This document shows, in pieces, positions 7,871 to 15,187 of a stretch of DNA of 17,426 bases. How positions within the stretch are numbered: position 1 is the first letter of the stretch; every line of letters begins with the position of its first letter. The position numbers and the translations under genes are program-made. The stretch comes from Caldifarciminota bacterium UBA5631 (GTDB lineage Bacteria > Hydrothermota > Hydrothermia > UBA1063), in assembly GCA_002421425.1 (NCBI GenBank), contig DIJZ01000014.1, forward strand, positions 39,465-56,890, written 5' to 3'. The notes under the pieces were generated by a model. It made no database searches. It was not told where the DNA came from and saw nothing but the letters and a program-made list of their open reading frames with translations.

Positions 7871-8878
7871 ATGAATAAGAGGAGTAGTTACATAATTGCA
7901 ATGGCGTTAATGCTATTAATGTTTGTAAGTTGTGTACCGAGGTACGGAAAATACTGGCTTTCTGTTGCTGCCCCTGAAGAGGGCGGTCGAAGACTTGATA
8001 AAATTACTTATGCAGAAGATCTTGTGGACACAGATGCTCGCTTCGCAGTCAGCATGGATGGAACGAAAATCGCGTTTACGTCATGGAAGACCGGCAATGG
8101 AGATATTTACGTAAAAAGCTTAACAGGTGGGAGAGCCCTTTTACAGAGAACTTACCGTCCTGAAACTGAACATGCTCCAAGCTTTTCTCCCGATGGCACC
8201 AAATTGGCTTTTCATGCTTTGCGAGACGGGCATTTTCATATTTATATGGTTGGAGCAGAATCAGGAATGGCGATCCAGCAGATTACTACAAATACTCCTG
8301 CTGATGCACTGAATCCGGTATTCTCCCCTGATGGGAACTTCATTGCTTTTAATTCTGTTGATTTCGTGTTCAACCCGCAGACGGGAAAATATGAGTATGT
8401 TCCAAATAGCGAGATAATCTGGACTTACGATCTGGCAACGGGAAGATTAACTCAATATACCTCCGGGCTAATGCCCAGATACACCGCAGATGGTAAGAAG
8501 ATTATTTTCAAGAGGGCTGCAAAAACGGGTGCTGGGTACTACGGCCTGTGGATGATGGATATTGCGACTGGAGCTGAGACAGAGATAATTGCAGGCACTG
8601 ACTTTGGAATCTGGGATTATGACATTTCTCCTGATGGAAGCAAGATAGTTTTTTCTTCGGACAAAAGTACAGGATTAAACCCAAGGGAACTTAAGAACGC
8701 AAATCTCTGGGTGGTTAATATTGATGGCACAGGCCTTACACAGCTCACTTATCACCTCAGTAACGATCTCCGTCCTGTCTGGGCTCCTGATATGACAGGC
8801 ATTTATTTTTTATCCTGTAGGGGTGAGCAAAACAAAGAAATTATGAATATATGGAGGATGAACTATGAAAGTAAGTAA
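7871..8878 (+). CDS. Lipoprotein with a PD40/TolB-like beta-propeller
   Basis: A 335-residue predicted lipoprotein. The signal peptide has basic residues at 3-4, a hydrophobic core at 7-19 and a lipobox-like Phe-Val-Ser-Cys with Cys21. The mature part is built from TolB/WD40-like (PD40) blades. Repeats of the form Ser-Pro-Asp-Gly-x-Lys-Ile-Ala-Phe appear near 61-70, 106-114, 152-160, 205-213, 253-261 and, more weakly, 303-313, giving about six blades. Such propellers usually mediate protein or ligand binding; no catalytic domain (for example peptidase S9) follows. Strong AGGAGGA precedes the ATG. It is the first gene after the promoter at 7823 and shares 14 bases with the next gene, so it is likely an envelope component of the same system. 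Its precise role is unknown. Confidence 0.85.
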   Translation: MNKRSSYIIAMALMLLMFVSCVPRYGKYWLSVAAPEEGGRRLDKITYAEDLVDTDARFAVSMDGTKIAFTSWKTGNGDIYVKSLTGGRALLQRTYRPETEHAPSFSPDGTKLAFHALRDGHFHIYMVGAESGMAIQQITTNTPADALNPVFSPDGNFIAFNSVDFVFNPQTGKYEYVPNSEIIWTYDLATGRLTQYTSGLMPRYTADGKKIIFKRAAKTGAGYYGLWMMDIATGAETEIIAGTDFGIWDYDISPDGSKIVFSSDKSTGLNPRELKNANLWVVNIDGTGLTQLTYHLSNDLRPVWAPDMTGIYFLSCRGEQNKEIMNIWRMNYESK

Positions 8879-9626
8879 AGCTTCCAAACTGCTTATGTGT
8901 CTTCTTGCAGGGCTAATTTGCGCAACAAGACTCCAGGCGGGTCCCCCTCCCGGTGCGCCCGGGTATGCTCCTGGTACACCATCTCAAGCAAAAGTATCTT
9001 CTAAAACTGGTATTGTTTTCGATATTGGATTCTACAGTCCTTCTTTAAAAATGGTAAGAGAAGATCTCGAACATTTTGGATATCTTCCTATGAAGAATGG
9101 GGTTGTATATAACGTGGGCATTTCAACACATAATACTGGTGTTGTGTCTCAACACACCTTCTCTCACTGGTCAGGCACTTCAAAGCAGCCAAATTTTGTC
9201 GAGAAGATGGACTTTTATATGTATCACGCTAACGTTTATTTTACGATAACAGGTCTATCAAAACTGATTTCTCCTCAGGAAAATCTCAAGCCAGAGATTG
9301 GAGTTATGATAAGAGACGTTATTGCCGTGATGCAGGATAAATATCCGCTTACCGATCAATATTTGACAACCTTCGGATTGACGATGGATTTGGGACCATC
9401 CTTGCGGTTTGAATACTTTCTTCCAGTGGAACCGGTCAAGAATATCGCATTTTCTGCAACACTTGACTGGGTAGCACTTAGTTTACCATTAGTGAAACTC
9501 GATATCTTCGATACAAATATACCTGGAATTGATGTCTCTGATGATTACGTAAATCATAATGGTGAGAAGTTCTCCGTACAGACCAGTGGACTCATTCTAA
9601 AGTTCGGATTAGGAATCTACTTTTAA
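8865..9626 (+). CDS. Predicted small outer-membrane beta-barrel protein
   Basis: A 253-residue exported protein of unknown family. The signal peptide covers residues 1-25 with likely cleavage after Leu-Gln-Ala. A Pro/Gly-rich linker (about 26-40: three prolines, then Gly-Ala-Pro-Gly-Tyr-Ala-Pro-Gly) follows. The rest shows alternating hydrophobic/polar strands (for example around 47-58, 81-90, 172-185, 194-208 and 240-253) and ends in Gly-Leu-Gly-Ile-Tyr-Phe, the terminal aromatic expected of barrels inserted by the BAM machinery. GGAGG at 8853-8857 supports the ATG inside the end of the upstream gene. A candidate terminator follows. Barrel assignment is from pattern only. Confidence 0.7.
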   Translation: MKVSKASKLLMCLLAGLICATRLQAGPPPGAPGYAPGTPSQAKVSSKTGIVFDIGFYSPSLKMVREDLEHFGYLPMKNGVVYNVGISTHNTGVVSQHTFSHWSGTSKQPNFVEKMDFYMYHANVYFTITGLSKLISPQENLKPEIGVMIRDVIAVMQDKYPLTDQYLTTFGLTMDLGPSLRFEYFLPVEPVKNIAFSATLDWVALSLPLVKLDIFDTNIPGIDVSDDYVNHNGEKFSVQTSGLILKFGLGIYF

Positions 9627-9637
9627 GTTTCTTTAGC

Positions 9638-9673
9638 GCTGTAAGCTTTATTGTTGTTAGCCTTACGGCTTTT
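9638..9673 (+). terminator. Candidate rho-independent terminator
   Basis: GCTGTAAG at 9638-9645 can pair with CTTACGGC at 9662-9669 (eight pairs, one of them G-U) around a 16-base loop, followed by only four T residues (9670-9673). It lies 12 bases after the stop of the 253-residue protein. The loop is large and the T-run short, so it may be an attenuator or merely partial. Confidence 0.45.
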
Positions 9674-9700
9674 GACATTATAAAGTTTTTGCTTTACTCT
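9672..9700 (+). promoter_or_regulatory. Possible promoter for the porin-like gene
   Basis: A perfect -35 TTGACA lies at 9672-9677, immediately after the terminator-like hairpin. At 17-base spacing the -10 would be TACTCT (9695-9700), matching only three of six bases. Transcription would start near 9707, just before the ATG at 9710, implying a leaderless or almost leaderless message. The weak -10 keeps this tentative. Confidence 0.3.
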
Positions 9701-9709
9701 ATTTAAACT

Positions 9710-11122
9710 ATGGTAGGCATTACACTTTTGGTGTTAACATTATATCCTGTGGCTTTTAACGGTTATTTTGAGGGAGAATACTTAGCAGAGAAATCCAGAC
9801 TTCCCGTGAGATGGGATATGTGGAATCCAAAGAACTATTTCGAAATGAAGTTTTCCGTCACCCCATCCCCTGGGTTGACTGGGTTTTTCTCCCTCTCTGC
9901 TCTCTCAAACTCTAATGGGACGAGGTTTTTTATGAATCAAGGGCATCTTAGCTACAGAACCTCAAATTCTGAATTCACCTTGTTCTCAAGGGAAGATAGG
10001 TTCTGGATTTCAAGTCCACTGCTGTTCCTGGTCAATACAGATCGTATTAAGGATGATTCTTATGGCCCAAAGGCGGAGGGATTGAGATTCGATTTATGGG
10101 AGTGGAGAGGATTTTATGGAACCATTGTGGCGTCTAAATTCCGAACCTGGGATGGAGAAGCATACCTTGGGACTCTATCAAAGAAATTTGGGGACCGGTT
10201 TGAACTTGGCGCAATATACCTGAAAAAGGACTGGAGAGGTTCTGGGGTATCCTTCAATAGTGTATACTCTGTGAATGGCAGAAGCCACATAGTGGGACCT
10301 TTGAATCTAAGAGTGGAGGTTGCGAGAAGCATCCATCCTTCTCAGCTTACCTCAAAGAAATCAGATGACTACGCCTTGGAATTGGAGTTCAGAAGGGTGA
10401 GGATTCAAAACCTCTCGGTAGCGTGGAGTCTTTTCAATTACGGTATAGACTTTATTGATGAGTTTTCGAATAAGTTCAATTTGAGCTTTGATCGCGAGTT
10501 TGACAGAAGAGGAATCTACGGCGAATTTGTCTACCTGTTGCCATATAAGGCTGTAAATCTGATTTACAAAACCCGCTACTGGCAATCCAAATTTAACGAA
10601 ACCTACCCTGGTTTTCTCCTCCCTGAAAGGTACAGCAAATGGTGGAACTATGGGGAGATATATGTAGAGTACTATGGAGGCGTGTCCTCAAAGTTGTATT
10701 TGGAGTCTCTCAAAGATACAGCGCAAACGTGGAATCACCTGTTTTTTGAGATTGGTGGAGAGAATACTATGATGAAGTTGAAGCTTCAGTACAAAATAAT
10801 GGATATTGGCATAAATAGAGAGGGACAGGTAGTGTATTACTCCATAGGGGAGAGGAATCTGGTGGGAGCCGAATTAAGGGTAAATTTGACACAAACACTG
10901 TTCTTTTATGGAAGAGCTGCCGTTGGAATGGGAGTTGGGAGGTCCTGGGAAAGTATTTTCCTGCAGCTCGGATACCGTGGAATCAAAAACACAGAAATAT
11001 TCCTTGAGTACGGGGAGCCCGGTCATACCGATGGTGATCTAGTGAATGACTGGGATTTCTCTAACAATCCCTATCTTAGGACCACTGATAAAGCAAAGCT
11101 GCTTCTAAAGTACTGGTTCTAA
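9710..11122 (+). CDS. Predicted porin-like outer-membrane beta-barrel protein
   Basis: A 470-residue exported protein, rich in aromatic residues and alternating amphipathic strands throughout (many Tyr/Trp/Phe-girdle patterns such as Glu-Ile-Tyr-Val-Glu-Tyr-Tyr and Leu-Phe-Phe-Tyr-Gly-Arg). It ends Leu-Leu-Leu-Lys-Tyr-Trp-Phe, a terminal-Phe signature of outer-membrane barrels. The signal is short (hydrophobic 3-15) and oddly lacks basic residues. An in-frame TAA at 9704-9706 rules out an upstream start, and no Shine-Dalgarno sequence precedes the ATG. It stands just before two CBM48 genes, so it may be a sugar pore, but I do not recognise the family. Size would suit a barrel of roughly 16-20 strands (inference). 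Confidence 0.72.
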   Translation: MVGITLLVLTLYPVAFNGYFEGEYLAEKSRLPVRWDMWNPKNYFEMKFSVTPSPGLTGFFSLSALSNSNGTRFFMNQGHLSYRTSNSEFTLFSREDRFWISSPLLFLVNTDRIKDDSYGPKAEGLRFDLWEWRGFYGTIVASKFRTWDGEAYLGTLSKKFGDRFELGAIYLKKDWRGSGVSFNSVYSVNGRSHIVGPLNLRVEVARSIHPSQLTSKKSDDYALELEFRRVRIQNLSVAWSLFNYGIDFIDEFSNKFNLSFDREFDRRGIYGEFVYLLPYKAVNLIYKTRYWQSKFNETYPGFLLPERYSKWWNYGEIYVEYYGGVSSKLYLESLKDTAQTWNHLFFEIGGENTMMKLKLQYKIMDIGINREGQVVYYSIGERNLVGAELRVNLTQTLFFYGRAAVGMGVGRSWESIFLQLGYRGIKNTEIFLEYGEPGHTDGDLVNDWDFSNNPYLRTTDKAKLLLKYWF

Positions 11123-11136
11123 AAAGGAGTAGGATT

Positions 11137-12975
11137 ATGGTAAAAATTCTTACAATACTGTTTTTAGTTCAGGCTGTAAAATCCACGCCTCAGGGGGTTA
11201 AATTTGAATATTTCAATCCCCAGGCGAAGGTTGTATACCTCGCAGGAGACTTCAATAACTGGTCAACCACTGCGAATCCTATGAGGAGGGAGAGTAATGG
11301 TACTTTCTGGCTTGTGATGAAACTTCCTCCGGGAAAATATGAGTACAAATTCGTTGTGGATGGTCAATATACGGCAGATCCTGATAACCCAGTTACTGTA
11401 GGGGTCTACGGGAATTCCCTGGTCAGAGTGGGAGAGAACTATTCGGTTCTTCCCCCGGAGATGGCAACGAATACTCCCGTAAGTTCCGTGGTTAACTTTG
11501 GCCTGGACGCCAGAGGATATTTGAAACTGGATAGGGACACTCTTGAGAGCGGAAGGTTTCAGTATAGAACCTTTGACTTTATGGAGGATCTAAAGCTGGA
11601 TGTGAAAGCAAATCTTGAGGATAAAGCGGATTTATGGGTCAGGATCAGATATAACACAAAGCAATACAGGGAACAGTCCACGCAACTTATCCCCATTAAA
11701 TTTGAAAGAGGTCTTCTCACAATGAAAGGAGGAAATTTCAATTTTTTTGGCTTCTACAACGCCCACGAGATAAAAGGACCCGACCCTTTCAGATTGCTTA
11801 GTGAAGTAGGTGAGTTTCGCAGAGACTTCGGTGATGGTGAACAAGGGGTGATGATTAATTTTAATAATTTACTGGTCCTACAAAACGTCGTGCTTGCATA
11901 CTCCAACAATATAATCCAGGACCGCGACCTCATATACGCCACCGTTGGAAGGGAGCTCTCCTGGTTCAAGCTTGGACTCGTTTATCGAGGTCAGAAGGGT
12001 CTCAACAAACTTTACAGAGTACCATCGCCTGATAGTCTCTCGGAGGGAGGGAACCTCCTGTTCTTTAACACCTATGAAAATGAGAATCTTTATGGCGGAT
12101 ATTTAACGTACCAGGGGGAAAAGGTCTATGTATCATCGGGAGGGATGTTTGGCGACAGGAAACTTATGGCAGGGGAACGTTACAGAGATGATACTCCATA
12201 TCCCGTTGACATTAGCTGGTCAAAATCAAGAATATTGAAAGGGTTCGCAAACTTGAAGGGCTTGTTTGGAAGATGGATAAACAGCGCATTCCTGGATTAT
12301 GAGAAGCATTATTACGATAATCTTTTCATTGCAGAAGGATGCAAGTATTACAAGTACTGGAGAGCTGGTGCAGGTACCTCATACAATGGCTATTTTGGAT
12401 TGAATTTGAGATACAACATTCTTAAAACGGATTCCTTTATGAAATGGGAATACCTGTTTGACGATCTTGAAAATCAGAGAATTGCGTATGGAGAGTTCCC
12501 CTTGATTGGATACAGTCACTACCTCACCCTGAATCCTTTTTTAAAGCTTAATTTCAAAAAGATAAATTTCCGTTACGACGGTAAACTAAATGCTTTTGCC
12601 TTGAATCAAAAACCATATACCCTTGAGAATGTTTTCCACCTGGATTTTCAGGTCTTTAAGCCCGTCGTGACGTATGAATTTCGGACATACACGATTAATA
12701 GCTCGTTTTTAAACATTAATAAAACTTATGTTGATCACTTTGCAGAAATAGCTTACCCTGTTGGAAAGAATGCCTGGCTTTCGGTAAATTATGGTTATCT
12801 TCCACGGAATCTTGAAGACGAGTACTTTGCAAGAAGAGAGTATACAATGGATCAGGGAGTTGATTACAATCTTTTAAAGAATAATTTTAGGGGACTCGGG
12901 ACTTTCGTTGACCTCGGGGAATCCGCACTTTCCAGAGAAAAAGGGGTTCAGTTATGGTTAAAAATTATCTTTTAA
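11137..12975 (+). CDS. Outer-membrane barrel-like protein with N-terminal CBM48 (glycogen-binding) domain
   Basis: A 612-residue exported protein. The signal peptide is about residues 1-16. Residues 19-98 form a CBM48/AMPK-beta-type glycogen-binding domain: GDFNNW (37-42), YEYKFVVDG (68-76), Ala-Asp-Pro (80-82) and Gly-Asn-Ser-Leu-Val (92-96). Compared with the recalled AMPK beta1 glucan-contact residues, Trp42, Lys71, Tyr78 (Trp in AMPK) and Asn93 are in place, so glucan binding is likely retained. The remaining 500 residues are strand-rich and aromatic, ending Leu-Trp-Leu-Lys-Ile-Ile-Phe, as for an outer-membrane barrel. Since barrel N termini face the periplasm, the CBM48 would be periplasmic (inference). 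AAGGAG precedes the ATG. The 3' end overlaps the next gene by 22 bases. I know no named family with this architecture. Confidence 0.8.
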   Translation: MVKILTILFLVQAVKSTPQGVKFEYFNPQAKVVYLAGDFNNWSTTANPMRRESNGTFWLVMKLPPGKYEYKFVVDGQYTADPDNPVTVGVYGNSLVRVGENYSVLPPEMATNTPVSSVVNFGLDARGYLKLDRDTLESGRFQYRTFDFMEDLKLDVKANLEDKADLWVRIRYNTKQYREQSTQLIPIKFERGLLTMKGGNFNFFGFYNAHEIKGPDPFRLLSEVGEFRRDFGDGEQGVMINFNNLLVLQNVVLAYSNNIIQDRDLIYATVGRELSWFKLGLVYRGQKGLNKLYRVPSPDSLSEGGNLLFFNTYENENLYGGYLTYQGEKVYVSSGGMFGDRKLMAGERYRDDTPYPVDISWSKSRILKGFANLKGLFGRWINSAFLDYEKHYYDNLFIAEGCKYYKYWRAGAGTSYNGYFGLNLRYNILKTDSFMKWEYLFDDLENQRIAYGEFPLIGYSHYLTLNPFLKLNFKKINFRYDGKLNAFALNQKPYTLENVFHLDFQVFKPVVTYEFRTYTINSSFLNINKTYVDHFAEIAYPVGKNAWLSVNYGYLPRNLEDEYFARREYTMDQGVDYNLLKNNFRGLGTFVDLGESALSREKGVQLWLKIIF

Positions 12976-13355
12976 TTTTGTTTGTTGCGTTGAGCGGCTG
13001 TGTGGTTTTGAGGCAAATCAAACCAAGAGTCCCTGCACCTTATAGAACTTCCGAAGGGGTCGTATTCCAGTTTTACTCTCCTTCTGCAATGTACGTGAAT
13101 CTCGCTGGGGATTTCAACAGATGGTGCGGAACTCAGGATGGACCCTTTAACCCCAATCTTGGTAAAATGTATGATGATGGAACTAATGGTGACAAGAAGG
13201 CCGGTGATGGAATCTGGACGGCGGTTTTGCCTCTAAAGCCCGGCACATATCAATATAAATATGTGGTAAACGGATCGAGCTGGTACCTGGACCCTTCCAA
13301 TCCTGAAACTGTTCAGTCAGGTCCATACACAAACTCCCTTCTGAGAGTCGAATGA
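12954..13355 (+). CDS. CBM48 (glycogen-binding) lipoprotein
   Basis: A 133-residue lipoprotein with lipobox Leu-Ser-Gly-Cys (13-16). After a short linker, nearly the whole mature protein (34-132) is one CBM48 domain: AGDFNRW (51-57), YQYKYVVNG (99-107), Trp110, Leu-Asp-Pro (112-114) and Asn127 before the last strand. These give the Trp57, Lys102, Trp110, Asn127 set expected for alpha-glucan contact. An insertion at about 62-87 holds Asp-Asp-Gly-Thr-Asn-Gly-Asp and Ala-Gly-Asp-Gly, a loop that may bind calcium (inference). With no enzyme attached it is a pure binding protein. It overlaps the upstream CBM48-barrel gene by 22 bases and the next gene by ATGA, so it is probably made in step with both. 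Confidence 0.86.
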   Translation: MVKNYLLILFVALSGCVVLRQIKPRVPAPYRTSEGVVFQFYSPSAMYVNLAGDFNRWCGTQDGPFNPNLGKMYDDGTNGDKKAGDGIWTAVLPLKPGTYQYKYVVNGSSWYLDPSNPETVQSGPYTNSLLRVE

Positions 13356-13741
13356 GTAGATCACAGTTTGTTAAGTACATTTCGGGCTTTATATTGCTAA
13401 TTCAGGTGTCTTTGCTTCTTTACTCCCTTTTTTATCTAAAAGGACAGGCATTGGAAGAAGTTCATAGTATTTTCCTGAGGATTACGCTTATCATCGGCAG
13501 TGGGATGATGGTAATCCTTACAAGGTATTTCTTGAGATTCTCAAGCATCGTTAGAAGTTCTTCTGGAGTTTTTCTTGTGCAAGTTTTGTGTCTTCTACCC
13601 GCCCTTTTGATTCCGGTGGGAGGCTTCATCTTTGCTTACTATGCCCGTTCTGGCGGGGAGTATCTTCTTTTCTTTTTGATAGGGCTATACCACTTGGTGA
13701 GGTATTACAGCCCTATATTGAAAATAGGAGGATCTGTATGA
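13352..13741 (+). CDS. Four-helix inner-membrane protein, unknown family
   Basis: A 129-residue protein with four predicted membrane helices (about 9-29, 41-60, 73-98 and 103-118), basic N and C ends and no recognisable motif. The ATG overlaps the stop of the CBM48 lipoprotein and its own stop overlaps the next lipoprotein start, both as ATGA, so it is firmly embedded in the operon. It has no strong Shine-Dalgarno sequence and probably relies on coupling. It could anchor or energise the envelope proteins, or may be unrelated; I do not recognise it. Confidence 0.72.
   Translation: MSRSQFVKYISGFILLIQVSLLLYSLFYLKGQALEEVHSIFLRITLIIGSGMMVILTRYFLRFSSIVRSSSGVFLVQVLCLLPALLIPVGGFIFAYYARSGGEYLLFFLIGLYHLVRYYSPILKIGGSV
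13726..13732 (+). promoter_or_regulatory. Shine-Dalgarno sequence fixing the start of the next lipoprotein
   Basis: AGGAGGA ends five bases before the ATG at 13738. The frame is open further upstream to an ATG at 13588, but that longer version would overlap the membrane-protein gene by 154 bases and would bury the lipoprotein signal, so the start at 13738 is preferred. Confidence 0.85.
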
Positions 13742-15123
13742 AAAGGCTTTTTCCACTTATAATACTTGTTTCCATAATGGCCTGTGCAAAAGAGGAGGGT
13801 AATCCCCTCATCAACCCTCCCGGGCAGGCTCATAGAACCCAGTATAATTCAATGCAGATTGTTGGAGACTTCCAGGGATGGAACCTTAACGACTTTGATA
13901 ATACCAGGATGGATCTGGTTGACGACTACAAGTGGGAAAGACTTGTATACTTTAACGCTCCACAGGACAGCATAAGGTTTAAGATTGTGGCAAACCGGGA
14001 CTGGAACTACGCCTTCGGAACTGTAGGCCCTGATACAGGGTTATCTGGGTATGCTGAGGCGAACTGCAATGGGCTTGGCGACCATATTACTGCAGGCCCA
14101 CTTCCCCAGGCAGGGTATTGGAAATTTGAGTTTAACGAAAAGACACTCTATTACAAAATATCGCTGGTCTCTACACCACTGGGTAAAATTTATGGGAAGG
14201 TGCAGTTTGAAGATGATTCGCTTCCACCTTATCCTGAAGCCACAATTAGACTCTACAGGGATACCGTAAGTCTCGCGGTGGCGAAAAGCGATACCCTCAC
14301 AGGTGATTATGAATTTAGAAATCTTGATGATGGCGTATATAAACTTTTCTTTGATGCTGCGGGCTACAACCCCGATAGCCTAATAGTGAGTATCAGCGGC
14401 TGGGGATCGGTAAACGCTGGCACCGTCACTTTGAGACCCAGAGTAGTGAGTGGTTACGCTTATGCTGATGGTCCTTTTGTAAATATAACCGTGGATGGTG
14501 ACTTTTCTGATTGGCCCGCACCGTCAATTCAGGATACCATTGGTGATAGTCCCTGGAGTACCGATGGAGACCTGGGAGCTCTGTATGTCGGACACGATGC
14601 CCAGAACCTGTATATCGGTCTGGATTACTCTGCTCGGAATAATGCAGTAATAATCTACATTAATGTGAACAACAGTGATACCACCGATGGGACCCTTGAC
14701 GCTAATACTCTGGATTGGTTTGCGCGGAATTTCCAGTTTGCTGATTCAACCCCGGCAGAATATGTGATAGCAAAGTGGGTTTCCACTGCACAGGGATTAC
14801 CAGCCCTTAGGCATATAATTTCTCCCACATCAACGATGGAGATTCCTGCAGGTGACTACTCTGTATATGAGGTGCAGTCCAGCCTTGATCCAACGGGTAA
14901 AAGATACTACATGGAGGTAAGGATACCTTTTGACATTCTCTATGGTCTTGGACAGGGCAGGGTAGTACCGTATGCGAAAGTCAGAATTGTTGCGGTGATA
15001 GCTGGTGGCGATCACTGGAATGGACCTGAGAGTCTACCTGAGAATGCTGGCACCAACGGATTGGGGACGCCTACACTCCTTGAAAACATGTACGTTGAGG
15101 AAATAGATAGAGACGGTCAGTAA
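13738..15123 (+). CDS. Three-domain glycan-binding lipoprotein (starch-binding-like, carboxypeptidase-regulatory-like, DOMON/CBM9-like)
   Basis: A 461-residue lipoprotein (lipobox Ile-Met-Ala-Cys, Cys16). Domain 1, about 33-145, starts like an immunoglobulin-like starch-binding module: Ile-Val-Gly-Asp-Phe-Gln-Gly-Trp (41-48), Ile-Arg-Phe-Lys-Ile-Val-Ala-Asn (79-86) and Trp89. Domain 2, about 149-234, looks like a carboxypeptidase regulatory-like beta-sandwich (Ile-Tyr-Gly-Lys-Val ... Gly-Asp-Tyr-Glu-Phe-Arg-Asn-Leu-Asp-Asp-Gly-Val-Tyr). Domain 3, about 250-461, resembles DOMON/CBM9 or glucodextranase/amylopullulanase C-terminal modules: Val-Asp-Gly-Asp-Phe-Ser-Asp-Trp (252-259), Asp-Gly-Asp-Leu-Gly-Ala-Leu-Tyr-Val and Asn-Leu-Tyr-Ile-Gly-Leu-Asp-Tyr. 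No catalytic domain is seen. It closes the envelope operon; its start overlaps the upstream stop. Domain names are from pattern recognition, with domain 3 least certain in family. Confidence 0.82.
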   Translation: MKRLFPLIILVSIMACAKEEGNPLINPPGQAHRTQYNSMQIVGDFQGWNLNDFDNTRMDLVDDYKWERLVYFNAPQDSIRFKIVANRDWNYAFGTVGPDTGLSGYAEANCNGLGDHITAGPLPQAGYWKFEFNEKTLYYKISLVSTPLGKIYGKVQFEDDSLPPYPEATIRLYRDTVSLAVAKSDTLTGDYEFRNLDDGVYKLFFDAAGYNPDSLIVSISGWGSVNAGTVTLRPRVVSGYAYADGPFVNITVDGDFSDWPAPSIQDTIGDSPWSTDGDLGALYVGHDAQNLYIGLDYSARNNAVIIYINVNNSDTTDGTLDANTLDWFARNFQFADSTPAEYVIAKWVSTAQGLPALRHIISPTSTMEIPAGDYSVYEVQSSLDPTGKRYYMEVRIPFDILYGLGQGRVVPYAKVRIVAVIAGGDHWNGPESLPENAGTNGLGTPTLLENMYVEEIDRDGQ

Positions 15124-15187
15124 ATATTTAGGCTGCAACTCTCTGGGCAGCGATAGGAAGTTTTTACACCCTTAGAGAAATGGACTA

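Noticed and set aside
13588..13737. A 50-residue N-terminal extension of the three-domain lipoprotein, starting at ATG 13588.
   Set aside because: It would overlap the membrane-protein gene heavily and bury a clear lipoprotein signal peptide. The ATG at 13738 has a strong ribosome site and an ATGA overlap.
15132..15165. Hairpin GCTGC/GCAGC (15132-15136 with 15147-15151) after the envelope operon, followed by five T residues, as a terminator.
   Set aside because: Only five base pairs, and the T-run starts nine bases after the stem, so it does not fit an intrinsic terminator well.
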